Shown here: piece after piece, positions 31,000-38,756 of the stretch
How the letters are laid out: the number at the start of each line of letters is the position of its first letter
How positions within the stretch are numbered: position 1 is the first letter of the stretch
The notes under the pieces: generated by a model
What the model was told of the DNA's origin: nothing
Seen by the model: only the letters and a program-made list of their open reading frames with translations
The model's database searches: none
Program-made: the position numbers and the translations under genes
Assembly (NCBI GenBank): GCA_964552055.1
Contig: CAZKFL010000018.1
Coordinates: forward strand, 1-40,278
Origin: VGMD01 sp964552055
GTDB lineage: Bacteria; Chlamydiota; Chlamydiia; Chlamydiales; 2-12-FULL-49-11
DNA: 40,278 nucleotides
Direction: 5' to 3'

Positions 31000-31611
31000 A
31001 TGGTTAACATTAAAAACTTTAGAACTTTAGAAGAGGGGATATTGCTTTTGCGACAGGAGGCGAAAGGTAAATTGCTTTCTATCGCAGAGATTTTGCGTAT
31101 TCTATCCGGAAAGGGTCGATTCTTAATTCTTATTGTATTGAGTATACCGTTTTGTCAGCCTTTTCAAATCCCTGGACTGTCAACACCATTTGGCTTTCTC
31201 ATTTCCTTCATAGGTTTAAGAATAGTTTTTGGGAAGGGTATTTTGTTACCAAAGAAGCTTTTAGCAAAAACTATTCCTGCTCCTGCTTTGGAGAAAATCA
31301 CGGACAAAATTCTGGCTCTAGTAAGAAAGATCAAACCTTGGATTCATCCAAGGTTAATATGGATGTGCCATTCTCCCTTTATGAAAAAAATTAATGGTTT
31401 GATCATCTTTATACTAGGAATTTTTTTAGCGTTACCTCTTCCTATTCCTCTTTCTAATTTGGCAGCGGCATGGGCTATATTTTTAGTTGCATTGGGAGTG
31501 CTTGAAGATGACGGTGTATTTGTTATAATTGGTTACTTAATCTCTTTGCTAACTGCCACTTTTTTTCTTTTAATGGGACTAACAACAATAAATATTTTTC
31601 AGGCCTCATGA
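31000..31611 (+). CDS. exoD: ExoD family membrane protein
   Basis: The 203-residue protein has the ExoD pattern: an N-terminal amphipathic helix (RTLEEGILLLRQEAKGKLLS), GRFLILIVLSIPFCQPFQIPG (about 38-58) with the typical 'P...P.pG.s..fG' turn, GLRIVFGKGILLPKKL (about 72-87), then helical hydrophobic segments including LIIFILGIFLALPLPIPLSN (about 133-152) and GVLEDDGVFVIIGYLISLL. ExoD proteins were named for an exopolysaccharide phenotype, but their molecular function is unclear. I chose the ATG at 31000; no strong Shine-Dalgarno sequence is visible. The stop overlaps the start of the P-type ATPase (ATGA), so the two are translationally coupled. Confidence 0.82.
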   Translation: MVNIKNFRTLEEGILLLRQEAKGKLLSIAEILRILSGKGRFLILIVLSIPFCQPFQIPGLSTPFGFLISFIGLRIVFGKGILLPKKLLAKTIPAPALEKITDKILALVRKIKPWIHPRLIWMCHSPFMKKINGLIIFILGIFLALPLPIPLSNLAAAWAIFLVALGVLEDDGVFVIIGYLISLLTATFFLLMGLTTINIFQAS

Positions 31612-34304
31612 AAAAACAAGTTGAAAATCAATGGCATTCTCAGGCTAAAGAAGGCGTTTTCCTAGAGTTAAATTCCTCTGAATCGGGATTAAATGAAAAG
31701 GAAGTAAAAAAAAGATTAAAAGTTTTTGGGTATAATGCCCTGCAGGGAAAATCTTCGGAAACTATTCCCCGTATTCTTTTGCGTCAATTGCATAATCCTA
31801 TTATTTATGTGTTACTTTTTTCAACAGGATTTGCATGGTTGCTGGGTAAATTTTCAGATAGTTTGGTTGTGCTTAGTGTAGTGATTCTAAATACGTTGAT
31901 TGGGTTTATTCAGGAATATAGAGCACATAAGACGATTAGAGCCTTAACTTCAATGGTACCACAGAAAACCCAGGTAGTACGTGAAGGGGATACTAAACTG
32001 ATTCATTCTTCAGAGCTTGTTCCTGGGGATATTGTCGTTTTGCAAGCAGGAGATCGTATTGCTGCTGATTTAAGGCTTTTTTCTGTGAAGAACTTGGGAT
32101 GTGATGAATCGACTTTGACAGGAGAATCTCTTCCTGTAAGTAAAAAAGTGGACCCTATTTCATCAGATACTATACTTGCCGAAAGAAGAAATATGGCATT
32201 TAATGGTTCTTATGTCACTTCAGGAATGGGTCTTGGGATTGTTGTTGCAACAGGATTAAAAACGGAATTTGGTAAAATTTCAGAGCTTGTAGAACAGGTT
32301 GTGGTACTCGAGACACCCATGTCAATAACTATAAGAAAAATCGCTCAGTGGATCACTCTCAGCGTGTTAGTTGTCAGTCTCGGTTTGTTTTTAATTGGCT
32401 ATATGCGTGGAAGCAGCTTTTTTGATGCAGGCTTTGCTGCAATTACCTTAGCTGTTGCTGCTATTCCGGAAGGACTCCCCGCAATTATCACAATCGCTTC
32501 TTCTATTGGAGTTCGTCGGATGGCTAGAAGGCAAGCTATTATTCGTCAGCTACCTGCAGTGGAGGCTCTTGGTAGCACTAGTATGATTTGCACAGACAAA
32601 ACAGGCACTCTGACCTATAACGAAATGACTGTACAACAAATTTGGACGCAAGCAGGTTTTTCTTTTGTGTCTGGCGGGGGTTATTCACTAGACGGCCATT
32701 TTCAAAGTGCGAATTCTTCTATTACCAACGAAGAACTTGAGGAAATTTTAAGAGCAGCCATTCTATGCAGTGATGCGACATTTGAAGAAAACTTCAATGG
32801 TTTAATTCCTATCGGTGATCCAACAGAAATTGCACTAATTGTTGCGGGAAGAAAAAAGGGTTTTATTGAAAATGAGGTTCGTAAAGCCTGGAAACAAAAT
32901 GACATCATTCCTTTTGAATCAGAGAAAAGACTCATGGCAACATTGAACTCATCACCAACTGATCACTGTTTTGTATTTGTTAAAGGAGCTCCAGAAGAGG
33001 TTGTTGCAATATGTAAAGGTTTGTCTAGTTCAGAACAAGTTCTTCAGCATGCACAATCAATGGCTAAAGAAGGAATGCGGGTATTAGCAATTGCTAAAAA
33101 AGAATTTTTGAAATCTACCATGCAATTAAATGAGGAAGATATTAAGGAAGGGTTTTTATTACTAGGATTTGTAGGAATGATTGATCCACCTAGAAAAGAG
33201 GTGTACCAGGCATTAAAATCGTGTCGTGAAGCTGGCATTAACGTAAAAATGGTTACAGGTGATCACCCTTTAACAGCTGAAGCAGTTGCACGTGATTTAG
33301 GTATTTTAGGACATGGGAAAGTGCTCTCAGGTCATGAGGTCACTAATTTTGATGCAGAAGATTGGAAAAAAGCAGCTCTTACTACTCAAGTATTTGCTCG
33401 AGTAGCACCTGAACATAAATTGAAGTTAGTAGAAGCGTTGCAGGAATTAGGTCACGTAGTAGCGATGACTGGTGATGGTGTAAACGACGCTGCTGCACTA
33501 AAAAGGGCCGATATTGGAGTTGCCATGGGTATTAAAGGAACAGCTGTTGCAAAAGAGGCTTCGGATATGATTCTTGCGGATGATAATTTTGCAAGCATTG
33601 AAGCTGCAGTAGAGGAAGGAAGGCGAGTCTATGATAATTTGATTAAATCCTTAGCGTTTGTACTACCAACAAGCGTGGGACAAGCTCTTGTCATTTTTTT
33701 TGCCGTTATATTTTTTCCCATTCAGAAAGAAGGGCTCCTTTATCCAATGTCACCGATACAGATTCTTTGGATCAATCTTGTGGTAGCTGTAGCTCTGGCC
33801 CTACCGTTAGCATTTGAATTGGCGCAACCAGACATTATGAAGCGTCCACCAAGGAAAAAAAATTCCTCAGTACTAGATGGATTTTTACTGGCCAAAACGT
33901 TGACAGTTTCCATGGTGATGGCATTAGGTACCATAGGTCTTTTTTTATGGGAGTATTATAGAGAAGTTGGCAAAGGTGCTATAGAGGTGGTTGCTTTGGC
34001 AGAGGCTCAAACAATGGCAGTAACAGCGATGATACTATTTCAGATTATTTATTTGTTTAATTGTCGCTCACTAAGCGATTCAAGGGTAAGAACTCGTTTT
34101 TTTTCAAATGATTATCTTTTTATTGGTATTGGTTTAGTTCTCTTAGCTCAAATTGCCTTTGTGCATTTACCAATTATGAATATGATTTTTCGATCATCTT
34201 CCTTAGATTTAGAGTCTTGGATGATTTCGTTTTTAGTAGCACTTTTAATCATACCCGTCGTTGCACTTGAGAAGCAAATTAAAAGGCGATTTTTTGGCAA
34301 TTGA
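31608..34304 (+). CDS. P-type cation-transporting ATPase (type II, Ca2+/monovalent-like)
   Basis: The 898-residue protein has the full P-type order: an N-terminal cation-ATPase domain (SGLNEKEVKKRLKVFGYN), TM1-2, actuator with CDESTLTGESLPV (about 165), PEGLPAIITIASSIG in TM4 (about 287), the phosphorylated Asp330 in CTDKTGTLT, KGAPEEV (nucleotide domain, about 462), MVTGDHPLTAEAVA (about 552), TGDGVNDAAALKRADIGVAM (about 621) and a C-terminal membrane part with WINLVVAVALALPLAFE (about 723) and IMKRPPRKK. The TM4 PEGLP motif places it in type II; the ion (Ca2+, Na+/K+ or other) cannot be fixed because the TM6 sequence lacks the SERCA 'NLVTDG'. Start overlaps the exoD stop. Confidence 0.93.
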   Translation: MKKQVENQWHSQAKEGVFLELNSSESGLNEKEVKKRLKVFGYNALQGKSSETIPRILLRQLHNPIIYVLLFSTGFAWLLGKFSDSLVVLSVVILNTLIGFIQEYRAHKTIRALTSMVPQKTQVVREGDTKLIHSSELVPGDIVVLQAGDRIAADLRLFSVKNLGCDESTLTGESLPVSKKVDPISSDTILAERRNMAFNGSYVTSGMGLGIVVATGLKTEFGKISELVEQVVVLETPMSITIRKIAQWITLSVLVVSLGLFLIGYMRGSSFFDAGFAAITLAVAAIPEGLPAIITIASSIGVRRMARRQAIIRQLPAVEALGSTSMICTDKTGTLTYNEMTVQQIWTQAGFSFVSGGGYSLDGHFQSANSSITNEELEEILRAAILCSDATFEENFNGLIPIGDPTEIALIVAGRKKGFIENEVRKAWKQNDIIPFESEKRLMATLNSSPTDHCFVFVKGAPEEVVAICKGLSSSEQVLQHAQSMAKEGMRVLAIAKKEFLKSTMQLNEEDIKEGFLLLGFVGMIDPPRKEVYQALKSCREAGINVKMVTGDHPLTAEAVARDLGILGHGKVLSGHEVTNFDAEDWKKAALTTQVFARVAPEHKLKLVEALQELGHVVAMTGDGVNDAAALKRADIGVAMGIKGTAVAKEASDMILADDNFASIEAAVEEGRRVYDNLIKSLAFVLPTSVGQALVIFFAVIFFPIQKEGLLYPMSPIQILWINLVVAVALALPLAFELAQPDIMKRPPRKKNSSVLDGFLLAKTLTVSMVMALGTIGLFLWEYYREVGKGAIEVVALAEAQTMAVTAMILFQIIYLFNCRSLSDSRVRTRFFSNDYLFIGIGLVLLAQIAFVHLPIMNMIFRSSSLDLESWMISFLVALLIIPVVALEKQIKRRFFGN

Positions 34305-34326
34305 CTCGAATGCGGCCTAATTTAAC

Positions 34327-34440
34327 AGGCTTGACATTCTGAGATTTAATCTTTGGCTAAAAAAAGGACCCGCAAAAAATCTTGATGGTCTTTAGTTATT
34401 TGAAGGGGGAGTATGCTATTTCAGAACTTTCGATTGGTTT
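34327..34440 (-). repeat. Repeat C, degraded copy 1 (gene 3' end plus terminator remnant)
   Basis: AGGCTTGACATTCTGA, a GG(A)CCCGC...GGTC remnant of the terminator stem, and a short minus-strand frame ending PIESSEIAYSPFK-stop (stop at 34396) correspond to the better copies at 37194, 38262 and 39711. Confidence 0.55.
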
Positions 34441-34676
34441 AAAATGCGGGAAAAGTTTCAGTCTCTCATCCATTTGGTTTTCTAGTTAAGGTATTTTACA
34501 TCAAGTCAACCCTAATCTATGAAGTAATTTCTTGCTCTAGGACTAAATCAAAGGAAAATGGTAGTATCTGTCCTGAAAAACCTTTTTTTCAGTGCCTTAG
34601 GCATTTTTTAAAAAAACAATTTTTTAATTTGAAAGCTATTCCTTGAAAAGAGAATGGCTCAAGGGAGATTTAATTT
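34441..34676. other. Intergenic stretch upstream of the MYND protein
   Basis: No gene is visible. Two small hairpins occur (CTGAAAAACCTTTTTTTCAG at 34573-34592, and TGCC-TTA-GGCA followed by a T-run at 34593-34608). CAAGGGAG eight bases before the ATG at 34677 is the MYND gene's Shine-Dalgarno region. Confidence 0.4.
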
Positions 34677-35084
34677 ATGAGTATGTCATTAAGAGGGCCA
34701 GGGGTTACTGTTGCCCATAGTAGGTCAGGTAAGGATGGTCAGATTTATCAGGCAGCAAATGCGATATGGGGACTAAAACCTGAAAAACTTCCTAAAGCAA
34801 AATTCGATGAATTAGATAGTGTTTTAGAGCGTTGTCTTACAAGAAAATATGGTCCCTATATAGTTAAGGGTATGCCTTTAAGTTCCGGAAATGTTTTCGT
34901 GATTTCGATGGATCCAGTAGTTCTAGAGCCCTCCTACGAAAAAATACCATGTTTTCTGGATACATGCATGGCCACAGCTGCAGCTTTTAAATGTGGTAGA
35001 TGTGGAGATGCCACGTATTGTTCAAAAAAACATCAGGAACTGGATTGGCCAAGCCATAAAGTTGAATGTATTTCAAGGGAATAG
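34677..35084 (+). CDS. MYND-type zinc finger protein
   Basis: The 135-residue protein ends in a MYND finger (about 92-131): C-x4-C, eight residues, CGRC, then DATYCSKKHQELDWPSHKVE and a final Cys. The 'YCS..cQ..DWp.HK..C' core is diagnostic of this eukaryotic protein-protein interaction module. One usual Cys ligand is His here (SKKHQ instead of SKxCQ), which could still bind zinc, and the first pair is spaced by four residues rather than two. The N-terminal ~90 residues have no recognisable domain. No signal peptide is present. A eukaryotic-type module in this setting suggests a secreted host-directed protein, which is inference. Confidence 0.82.
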   Translation: MSMSLRGPGVTVAHSRSGKDGQIYQAANAIWGLKPEKLPKAKFDELDSVLERCLTRKYGPYIVKGMPLSSGNVFVISMDPVVLEPSYEKIPCFLDTCMATAAAFKCGRCGDATYCSKKHQELDWPSHKVECISRE

Positions 35085-35093
35085 CTTTTTCCA

Positions 35094-35210
35094 AACGGTT
35101 ATGCTAGTTTGCATTTCTCACAAAAACTAGAAAATTCGGACTGACTGTCACTCCATCTCGTCCAACTTTTAAGCGGCGTTTCTGAGAAATGCGGGCTAGG
35201 GCTAACCGTT
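35094..35210. mobile_element. 117-bp element with 27-bp inverted ends (unrelated to families A and B)
   Basis: AACGGTTATGCTAGTTTGCA continuing to TTTCTCA at the left is mirrored at the right by TGAGAAATGCGGGCTAGGGC continuing to TAACCGTT, with about 22 of 27 positions matching. It lies between the convergent MYND and ankyrin genes. It could be a MITE or a long bidirectional 3'-end hairpin; only one copy is in the window. Confidence 0.6.
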
Positions 35211-35216
35211 CATTTG

Positions 35217-36122
35217 CTAATTTAATTTCTCAAATAATGTTATTGCTGTTTCGTCATTTTTATTAACATGATCAGGATCGATTCCTGGAGTTTCTAAAAA
35301 AACGTTTATAATATTCTGACTGTTTCTGCAGACGTTATATTCTTGATTATTAATATAGCTAGAACGAACGTATTTTATAGCAAGTATAAGAGCTGTATTG
35401 CCATCTTGATCTGCATAGTTAATCGGTTTTGTTCCAAACCCAAAAAAAGAACCTGAAGTCATTTCCGGAATCTCTAAAAGCTTTTGGACTGTATTCAGAT
35501 CATGTTGAATTACGGCCTCCATAAGGGCTGTTCTTCCATATTTGTTAACATGACTAACATTAGCTCCTGCAGTTAAGAGCGTTTGTATAATATTTCTTCT
35601 TTGGCTCCAGCGAGATGTATAGCGCTCCTGTGCTTGTGGACTAAATTCAGAAGTAGCGCGAGCAAGCTTTACAGCTAGAATAAGGGGTGTGTTATTATCC
35701 TCGTTCTTGTAATTAATATCAGCGCCCCCTTTTATAAGTTCTTCTACCACCTCTGAATACCCCTCTTTTATAGCTTCATCAAGAGCTTCATTAAGATTGG
35801 TTTCCCCTTTTAGAAGAGCCCTTACCATATTCAGATGATTATGTCTTACAGCAAACATAAGAGCGCTGCTTTCAATTCTCCAGTCACAGTCAAGAGAAGT
35901 CCATGTGTAAGGAATCGGCGTATTAACATTAGCCCCTGCTTGCAGGAGCTTTTCTAAATTTTCTAAACGACCTTCTTTTACAGCTAAAACAAAAGCAGTA
36001 TCTAATTCTGTTATCGACATTTTTGAGTAGTCTTCTACAGATAAATTTTCTTCTTTACCATCGATTTGAACAAATCCAACCAATAATAGTAGTAAGCAAA
36101 AATATTTATTTAGGTTTTTCAT
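35217..36122 (-). CDS. Exported ankyrin-repeat protein
   Basis: A signal peptide (KNLNKYFCLLLLLVGFVQI) precedes at least five ankyrin units: LDTAFVLAVKEGRLENLEKL then LQAGANVNT (about 40-67), SALMFAVRHNHLNMVRALLK (about 86-105), NEALDEAIKEGYSEVVEELI then KGGADINYKNEDN (about 111-143), TPLILAVKLA...LLTAGANVSH (about 144-192), GRTALMEAVIQHDLNTVQKL (about 196-215) and a last unit GNTALILAIKY (about 241). Insertions occur in some units. Ankyrin repeats mediate protein binding. A signal peptide implies export at least to the periplasm, unlike most type III effectors. Its 3' end faces an inverted-repeat element. Confidence 0.85.
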   Translation of the reverse strand: MKNLNKYFCLLLLLVGFVQIDGKEENLSVEDYSKMSITELDTAFVLAVKEGRLENLEKLLQAGANVNTPIPYTWTSLDCDWRIESSALMFAVRHNHLNMVRALLKGETNLNEALDEAIKEGYSEVVEELIKGGADINYKNEDNNTPLILAVKLARATSEFSPQAQERYTSRWSQRRNIIQTLLTAGANVSHVNKYGRTALMEAVIQHDLNTVQKLLEIPEMTSGSFFGFGTKPINYADQDGNTALILAIKYVRSSYINNQEYNVCRNSQNIINVFLETPGIDPDHVNKNDETAITLFEKLN

Positions 36123-36248
36123 GAAATTTCTTTGATTTAAAAAATTTATAAATGTTTATTGGAACCTGTTATGAAATAAACAAAATACCGTATCTGCAAA
36201 AGGTTACAGAAAAACAGGGTTTATGTAAATAGGGGGAAGTCTTATTAT

Positions 36249-36296
36249 TTGGTTTTTTCTTTGTCATAAAGCCCCAATTTTGAATGGTGTTCGGTA
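36249..36296 (+). repeat. Family A short element, left end missing, encoding a gene 3' end
   Basis: TTTGGTTTTTTCTTTGTCAT then AAAGCCCCAATTTTGAATGG and TGTTCGGTA matches the short A form at 24929, without its first ~20 bases. The minus-strand gene at 36264-37067 reads its last ~10 codons and stop from it. Confidence 0.58.
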
Positions 36297-37067
36297 TAGA
36301 ACAGGAAAATCACTTTGACATGGGACAAAACCATTACGTAGATATAATGTTATAAGGCGCGCTTTTTTACTCTCGTAATCGGGTGTTTCATGCAGTGATT
36401 TTTGTAAACCATTTTCATATTCAAAAGGATCCGGTGAAACAGCGATAAATTTAGTCTCGGTGGTGCTAAAAATTTCCTTGCAAACTTTTTGTATAAGAGG
36501 GTTTGCATAACCATGACCACGAAATTTGGGAAATATATATAAATCGCCAAGCACTACTATATTCTCAAGAGATTTATTCAGCTGAGATTTAACAATTTGT
36601 ACTAAAGTAATTAAATTTCTGACTTCTTGAGGGTGATGTAGAATGTTATCAATACTAGTAAATACAGGAGAATCGAATATAGAAAGCAGTTGCATTGAAG
36701 TAATTGATAGAGCTCCTACTGTTTCTAATTTTCCAGATTTATTAATTAGGCTCATAATTCTTTGAGTAGCATATGGTGTATCTTTTTTAATGAAGTGAAA
36801 CTTTGCCCGATTCAATAATTTTAATCTTTGCGACGCTAAAGAAACTTGATCTTGTGCTGCACGTTTCTCTGCTCGAAAACTCTTCCCACCGTGTGTATTT
36901 CTATGAGGCATTCCTTGAGTTAATTTAACTATCCGCTCTTCTGTTCTTTTAATCTTCCTATCGATATCCTCGCTCGTGAGAACTTTATCAGAATGAGGTA
37001 AGATAAAGCCTGTTACTGAATAATCTGGTGAAGCATATGGTAAAATGCCTGATGTGCTGTTAAACAT
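36264..37067 (-). CDS. GNAT-like acetyltransferase, C-terminus supplied by a repeat
   Basis: The 267-residue protein has a helical, basic N-terminal half (KIKRTEERIVKLTQ, then EKRAAQDQVSLASQRLKLL) and a C-terminal GNAT core: ENIVVLGDLYIFPKFRGHGY (about 165-184), in which R-G-H-G-Y fits the acetyl-CoA loop, then NPLIQKVCKEIF, a KFIAVSPDPFEY strand and ARLITLYLRNGFVP (about 236-249). The last residues (YRTPFKIGAL) are read from a family A repeat. No signal peptide is present. The N-terminal half is unlike standard GNATs and could be a targeting or coiled-coil region. A weak candidate for substrate-specific or host-directed acetylation. Confidence 0.65.
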   Translation of the reverse strand: MFNSTSGILPYASPDYSVTGFILPHSDKVLTSEDIDRKIKRTEERIVKLTQGMPHRNTHGGKSFRAEKRAAQDQVSLASQRLKLLNRAKFHFIKKDTPYATQRIMSLINKSGKLETVGALSITSMQLLSIFDSPVFTSIDNILHHPQEVRNLITLVQIVKSQLNKSLENIVVLGDLYIFPKFRGHGYANPLIQKVCKEIFSTTETKFIAVSPDPFEYENGLQKSLHETPDYESKKARLITLYLRNGFVPCQSDFPVLYRTPFKIGAL

Positions 37068-37193
37068 TTAAACTGCCTTAATTATTAATTTTAAAAATGT
37101 TAGACGAAATTATACATGATACCAGATTAAATATCTCCAAAAGCATCACAAAAACGGCAGATTTTACTGAATCAAATTAAGGATACTAAAAGA

Positions 37194-37273
37194 GTCAGAC
37201 TTGACATTTGGGTGAAAAAAAGACCCGCAAAGAATTTTGTGGGTCATTATTTATCTGGAGGTGGTTGGACGAG
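37194..37273 (-). repeat. Repeat C, copy 2
   Basis: GTCAGACTTGACATTTGG, an A-run, the terminator stem and the PPPDK-stop codons in minus orientation. It is the best-preserved link between this repeat and a longer gene (see 37338-37964). Confidence 0.65.
37214..37245 (-). terminator. Rho-independent terminator of the 37.3-38.0 kb gene
   Basis: On the minus strand GACCCACAAA and TTTGCGGGTC (37222-37245) form a ten-base stem with one mismatch and a four-base loop, followed by a run of seven or more T. It begins one base after the stop of the PPPDK frame (37247). Confidence 0.8.
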
Positions 37274-37378
37274 TTCAGTCATTCGAACCATCATTCGAAC
37301 CAGGTATGCAGTCATGTAGTCATTCGTTACCAACCGCTCAATAAGCTCGTTCTCGGTTAATGTCACCTCCAAGCCCAT
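37247..37378 (-). pseudogene. Frame encoding the PPPDK C-terminus, overlapping the gene above
   Basis: A 43-codon frame starting inside the 3' end of the gene at 37338-37964 reads NELIERLVTNDYMTAYLVRM and ends VQPPPDK. Its stop lies one base before the terminator, and the same ending occurs in the other repeat C copies. It is therefore likely the original C-terminus of that gene, separated by a +1 shift near the sequence CCGAGAACGAG (about 37348-37358). An independent small gene is less likely because its ATG has no Shine-Dalgarno element. Confidence 0.55.
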
Positions 37379-37964
37379 GAGTGATGGCATTGGGTTGATA
37401 GCAAGGGGCCCATCCGAAATGCCCTTCCTTCATAGTGCCGCCATACATGGCTATTTCAATAGAAGAAAAGATTTTAGCCCCGTCTCTTGGGCCGTTTTCC
37501 ATAGGGCTTAGTGCGCCTCCCCAGCTAGCAAAAAGTAGTCCTAGCCAAGCAAAAGGTGTTGCTACAATTCTTGCGATATCCTTAGATATTTCAACACATC
37601 TGGCCTTAAAGTGATACGATCCATCAGTTTGATTTTGATCAATGCATGATATGGGCAACCAGAAATGAGATAGAGACACAACTTTTAAAGCTCGGTAGGT
37701 TGCATTAATTGTTAAACTGATTCCATTGCCACCCACAATTCCAGCTAAAAACCCCGTTAGAAATGATAGTTTCAATCTTAAATTGTCAGTAGGTTGGTTT
37801 AAATATACGGCACCAGATAAGCTATCTCTTGTCCACATTGGTCTTCCTGAATCAGTAAATTTCCCTTCTTCGTCACATGGAGTCCATGTCCCTCCTGGAA
37901 GAAAGTTTGTTAGACATAATTCAAATTTTTTATTGCAATTTTGTGGAATAGCATTGGATGTCAT
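37338..37964 (-). CDS. Membrane-associated protein of a local multi-copy family, frameshifted at its 3' end
   Basis: About 208 residues, with hydrophobic segments at roughly 60-80 (LSFLTGFLAGIVGGNGISL) and 130-150 (IARIVATPFAWLGLLFASWG), and Gly-rich loops. I chose the ATG at 37964 (TSNAIPQ...) because GGAG lies nine bases upstream, inside the earlier ATG codon region. The frame ends GGDINRERAY-stop, whereas the adjacent +1 frame continues to PPPDK and the terminator, so the natural product was probably about 30 residues longer. No function is recognised. Degraded fragments with the same ending lie at 38340 and 39813. Confidence 0.6.
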   Translation of the reverse strand: MTSNAIPQNCNKKFELCLTNFLPGGTWTPCDEEGKFTDSGRPMWTRDSLSGAVYLNQPTDNLRLKLSFLTGFLAGIVGGNGISLTINATYRALKVVSLSHFWLPISCIDQNQTDGSYHFKARCVEISKDIARIVATPFAWLGLLFASWGGALSPMENGPRDGAKIFSSIEIAMYGGTMKEGHFGWAPCYQPNAITHGLGGDINRERAY

Positions 37965-38042
37965 ATTTAAAATCTCCATTTTGATGTCATAATTATAAAG
38001 ACGCTATGATTTGATTTCAATAATTATACAATTTTTACCATA

Positions 38043-38253
38043 TACTGATCGTGTTTCAAAAATTGGTTTTTTCTTCGTCATAAGCTCCATCTTTAAATTT
38101 GCCTCGCCTTCCACTAAAAACTTTTATTGAAAGTTTTTTTAACGAGGGCCCCTTCTAGTGTAAATAGCAATCGGCCTCAGCAACAGTTTCGCTTAATTCA
38201 AGTTTGTGGCTTTCTGACCCCTAAAATTCCCAATTTTTGAACCACTCTCAGTA
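38043..38253 (+). mobile_element. MITE-like repeat, family A, copy 3 (long form)
   Basis: A 211-bp element beginning TACTGATCGTGTTTCAAAAA and ending CCAATTTTTGAACCACTCTC then AGTA, so the ends are inverted repeats of about 26 bp flanked by TA. The interior includes a T-run-followed stem (38116-38138), GGGCCCCTTCTAGTG and a CAAATAGCAAT-like block in the same order as copy 2. Confidence 0.78.
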
Positions 38254-38261
38254 CACAACTA

Positions 38262-38400
38262 AAATGAAAGGGTTAGGCTTGACATTGTGACATTTGGTAT
38301 TTGGATAAAAAAAAGACCCGCAAAGAATTTTGTGGGTCATTATTTATCTGGAGGTGGAGAGACACATTCAGAACTTTTGATTGGAGTAAGATACATATCC
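38262..38400 (-). repeat. Repeat C, copy 3
   Basis: GGGTTAGGCTTGACATTGTG, TTTGGTATTTGGATAAAAAA, the terminator stem and a minus-strand 3' gene end matching copies 2 and 4. Confidence 0.68.
38307..38338 (-). terminator. Rho-independent terminator in repeat C copy 3
   Basis: The same stem as at 37222-37245 (GACCCACAAA...TTTGCGGGTC on the minus strand, 38315-38338) with eight T after it. It lies one base past the stop at 38340. Confidence 0.75.
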
Positions 38401-38537
38401 CGAGTGTGTTGAATTCTTCTAATCGAACGCAGAGGGTTGGCTAAGTGAGAGTTACATGGGACTCCCATGTGATGGAACGAGCACCTTAGAAAAACAGAGG
38501 GGGGCATGCTCCTTAAATAGAAGCGGTACCTGTTCAT
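38340..38537 (-). pseudogene. C-terminal fragment of the PPPDK gene family
   Basis: A 65-codon frame whose end, LTPIKSSECVSPPPDK, aligns with IPSKSSKRAQPPPDN at 39813 and with the VQPPPDK end at 37247. The upstream part (SVFLRCSFHHMG) shares only an FLRC block with the fragment near 40130 and has no Shine-Dalgarno element. It is best read as the remnant of a gene 3' end still followed by its terminator. Confidence 0.5.
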
Positions 38538-38756
38538 ATTTATGAAACTTGTTCTAAGAAGAGAGTTCTAAAAAAATTCCCCAAAATTTTGTGGAATTTC
38601 TCTTAAAAAATATACCGTACTCAAAGCAATCAACTCAGATGCCAAGGAAAATTTTGTCGCTTTTTTTCTGATTTTTCGGCATGGTTATGGATTGAAAAAT
38701 GCTTTTGCCAACAGCTTGATAAGTTCAAAAAAGTCTGGAGTAAATAAAGGTACACG
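38538..38756. other. Intergenic stretch before the SDR gene
   Basis: No coding frame with a plausible start is seen. AAAGG six bases before the ATG at 38757 is the SDR gene's ribosome-binding site. A GAATTT-rich stretch near 38570-38610 has small inverted repeats but no terminator. Confidence 0.4.

Noticed and set aside
37270..37300. Two GGTTCGAAT sequences (minus strand) suggesting a tRNA T-loop
   Set aside because: No acceptor, D or anticodon arms pair around them; they are a 12-base direct repeat within the PPPDK coding frame.
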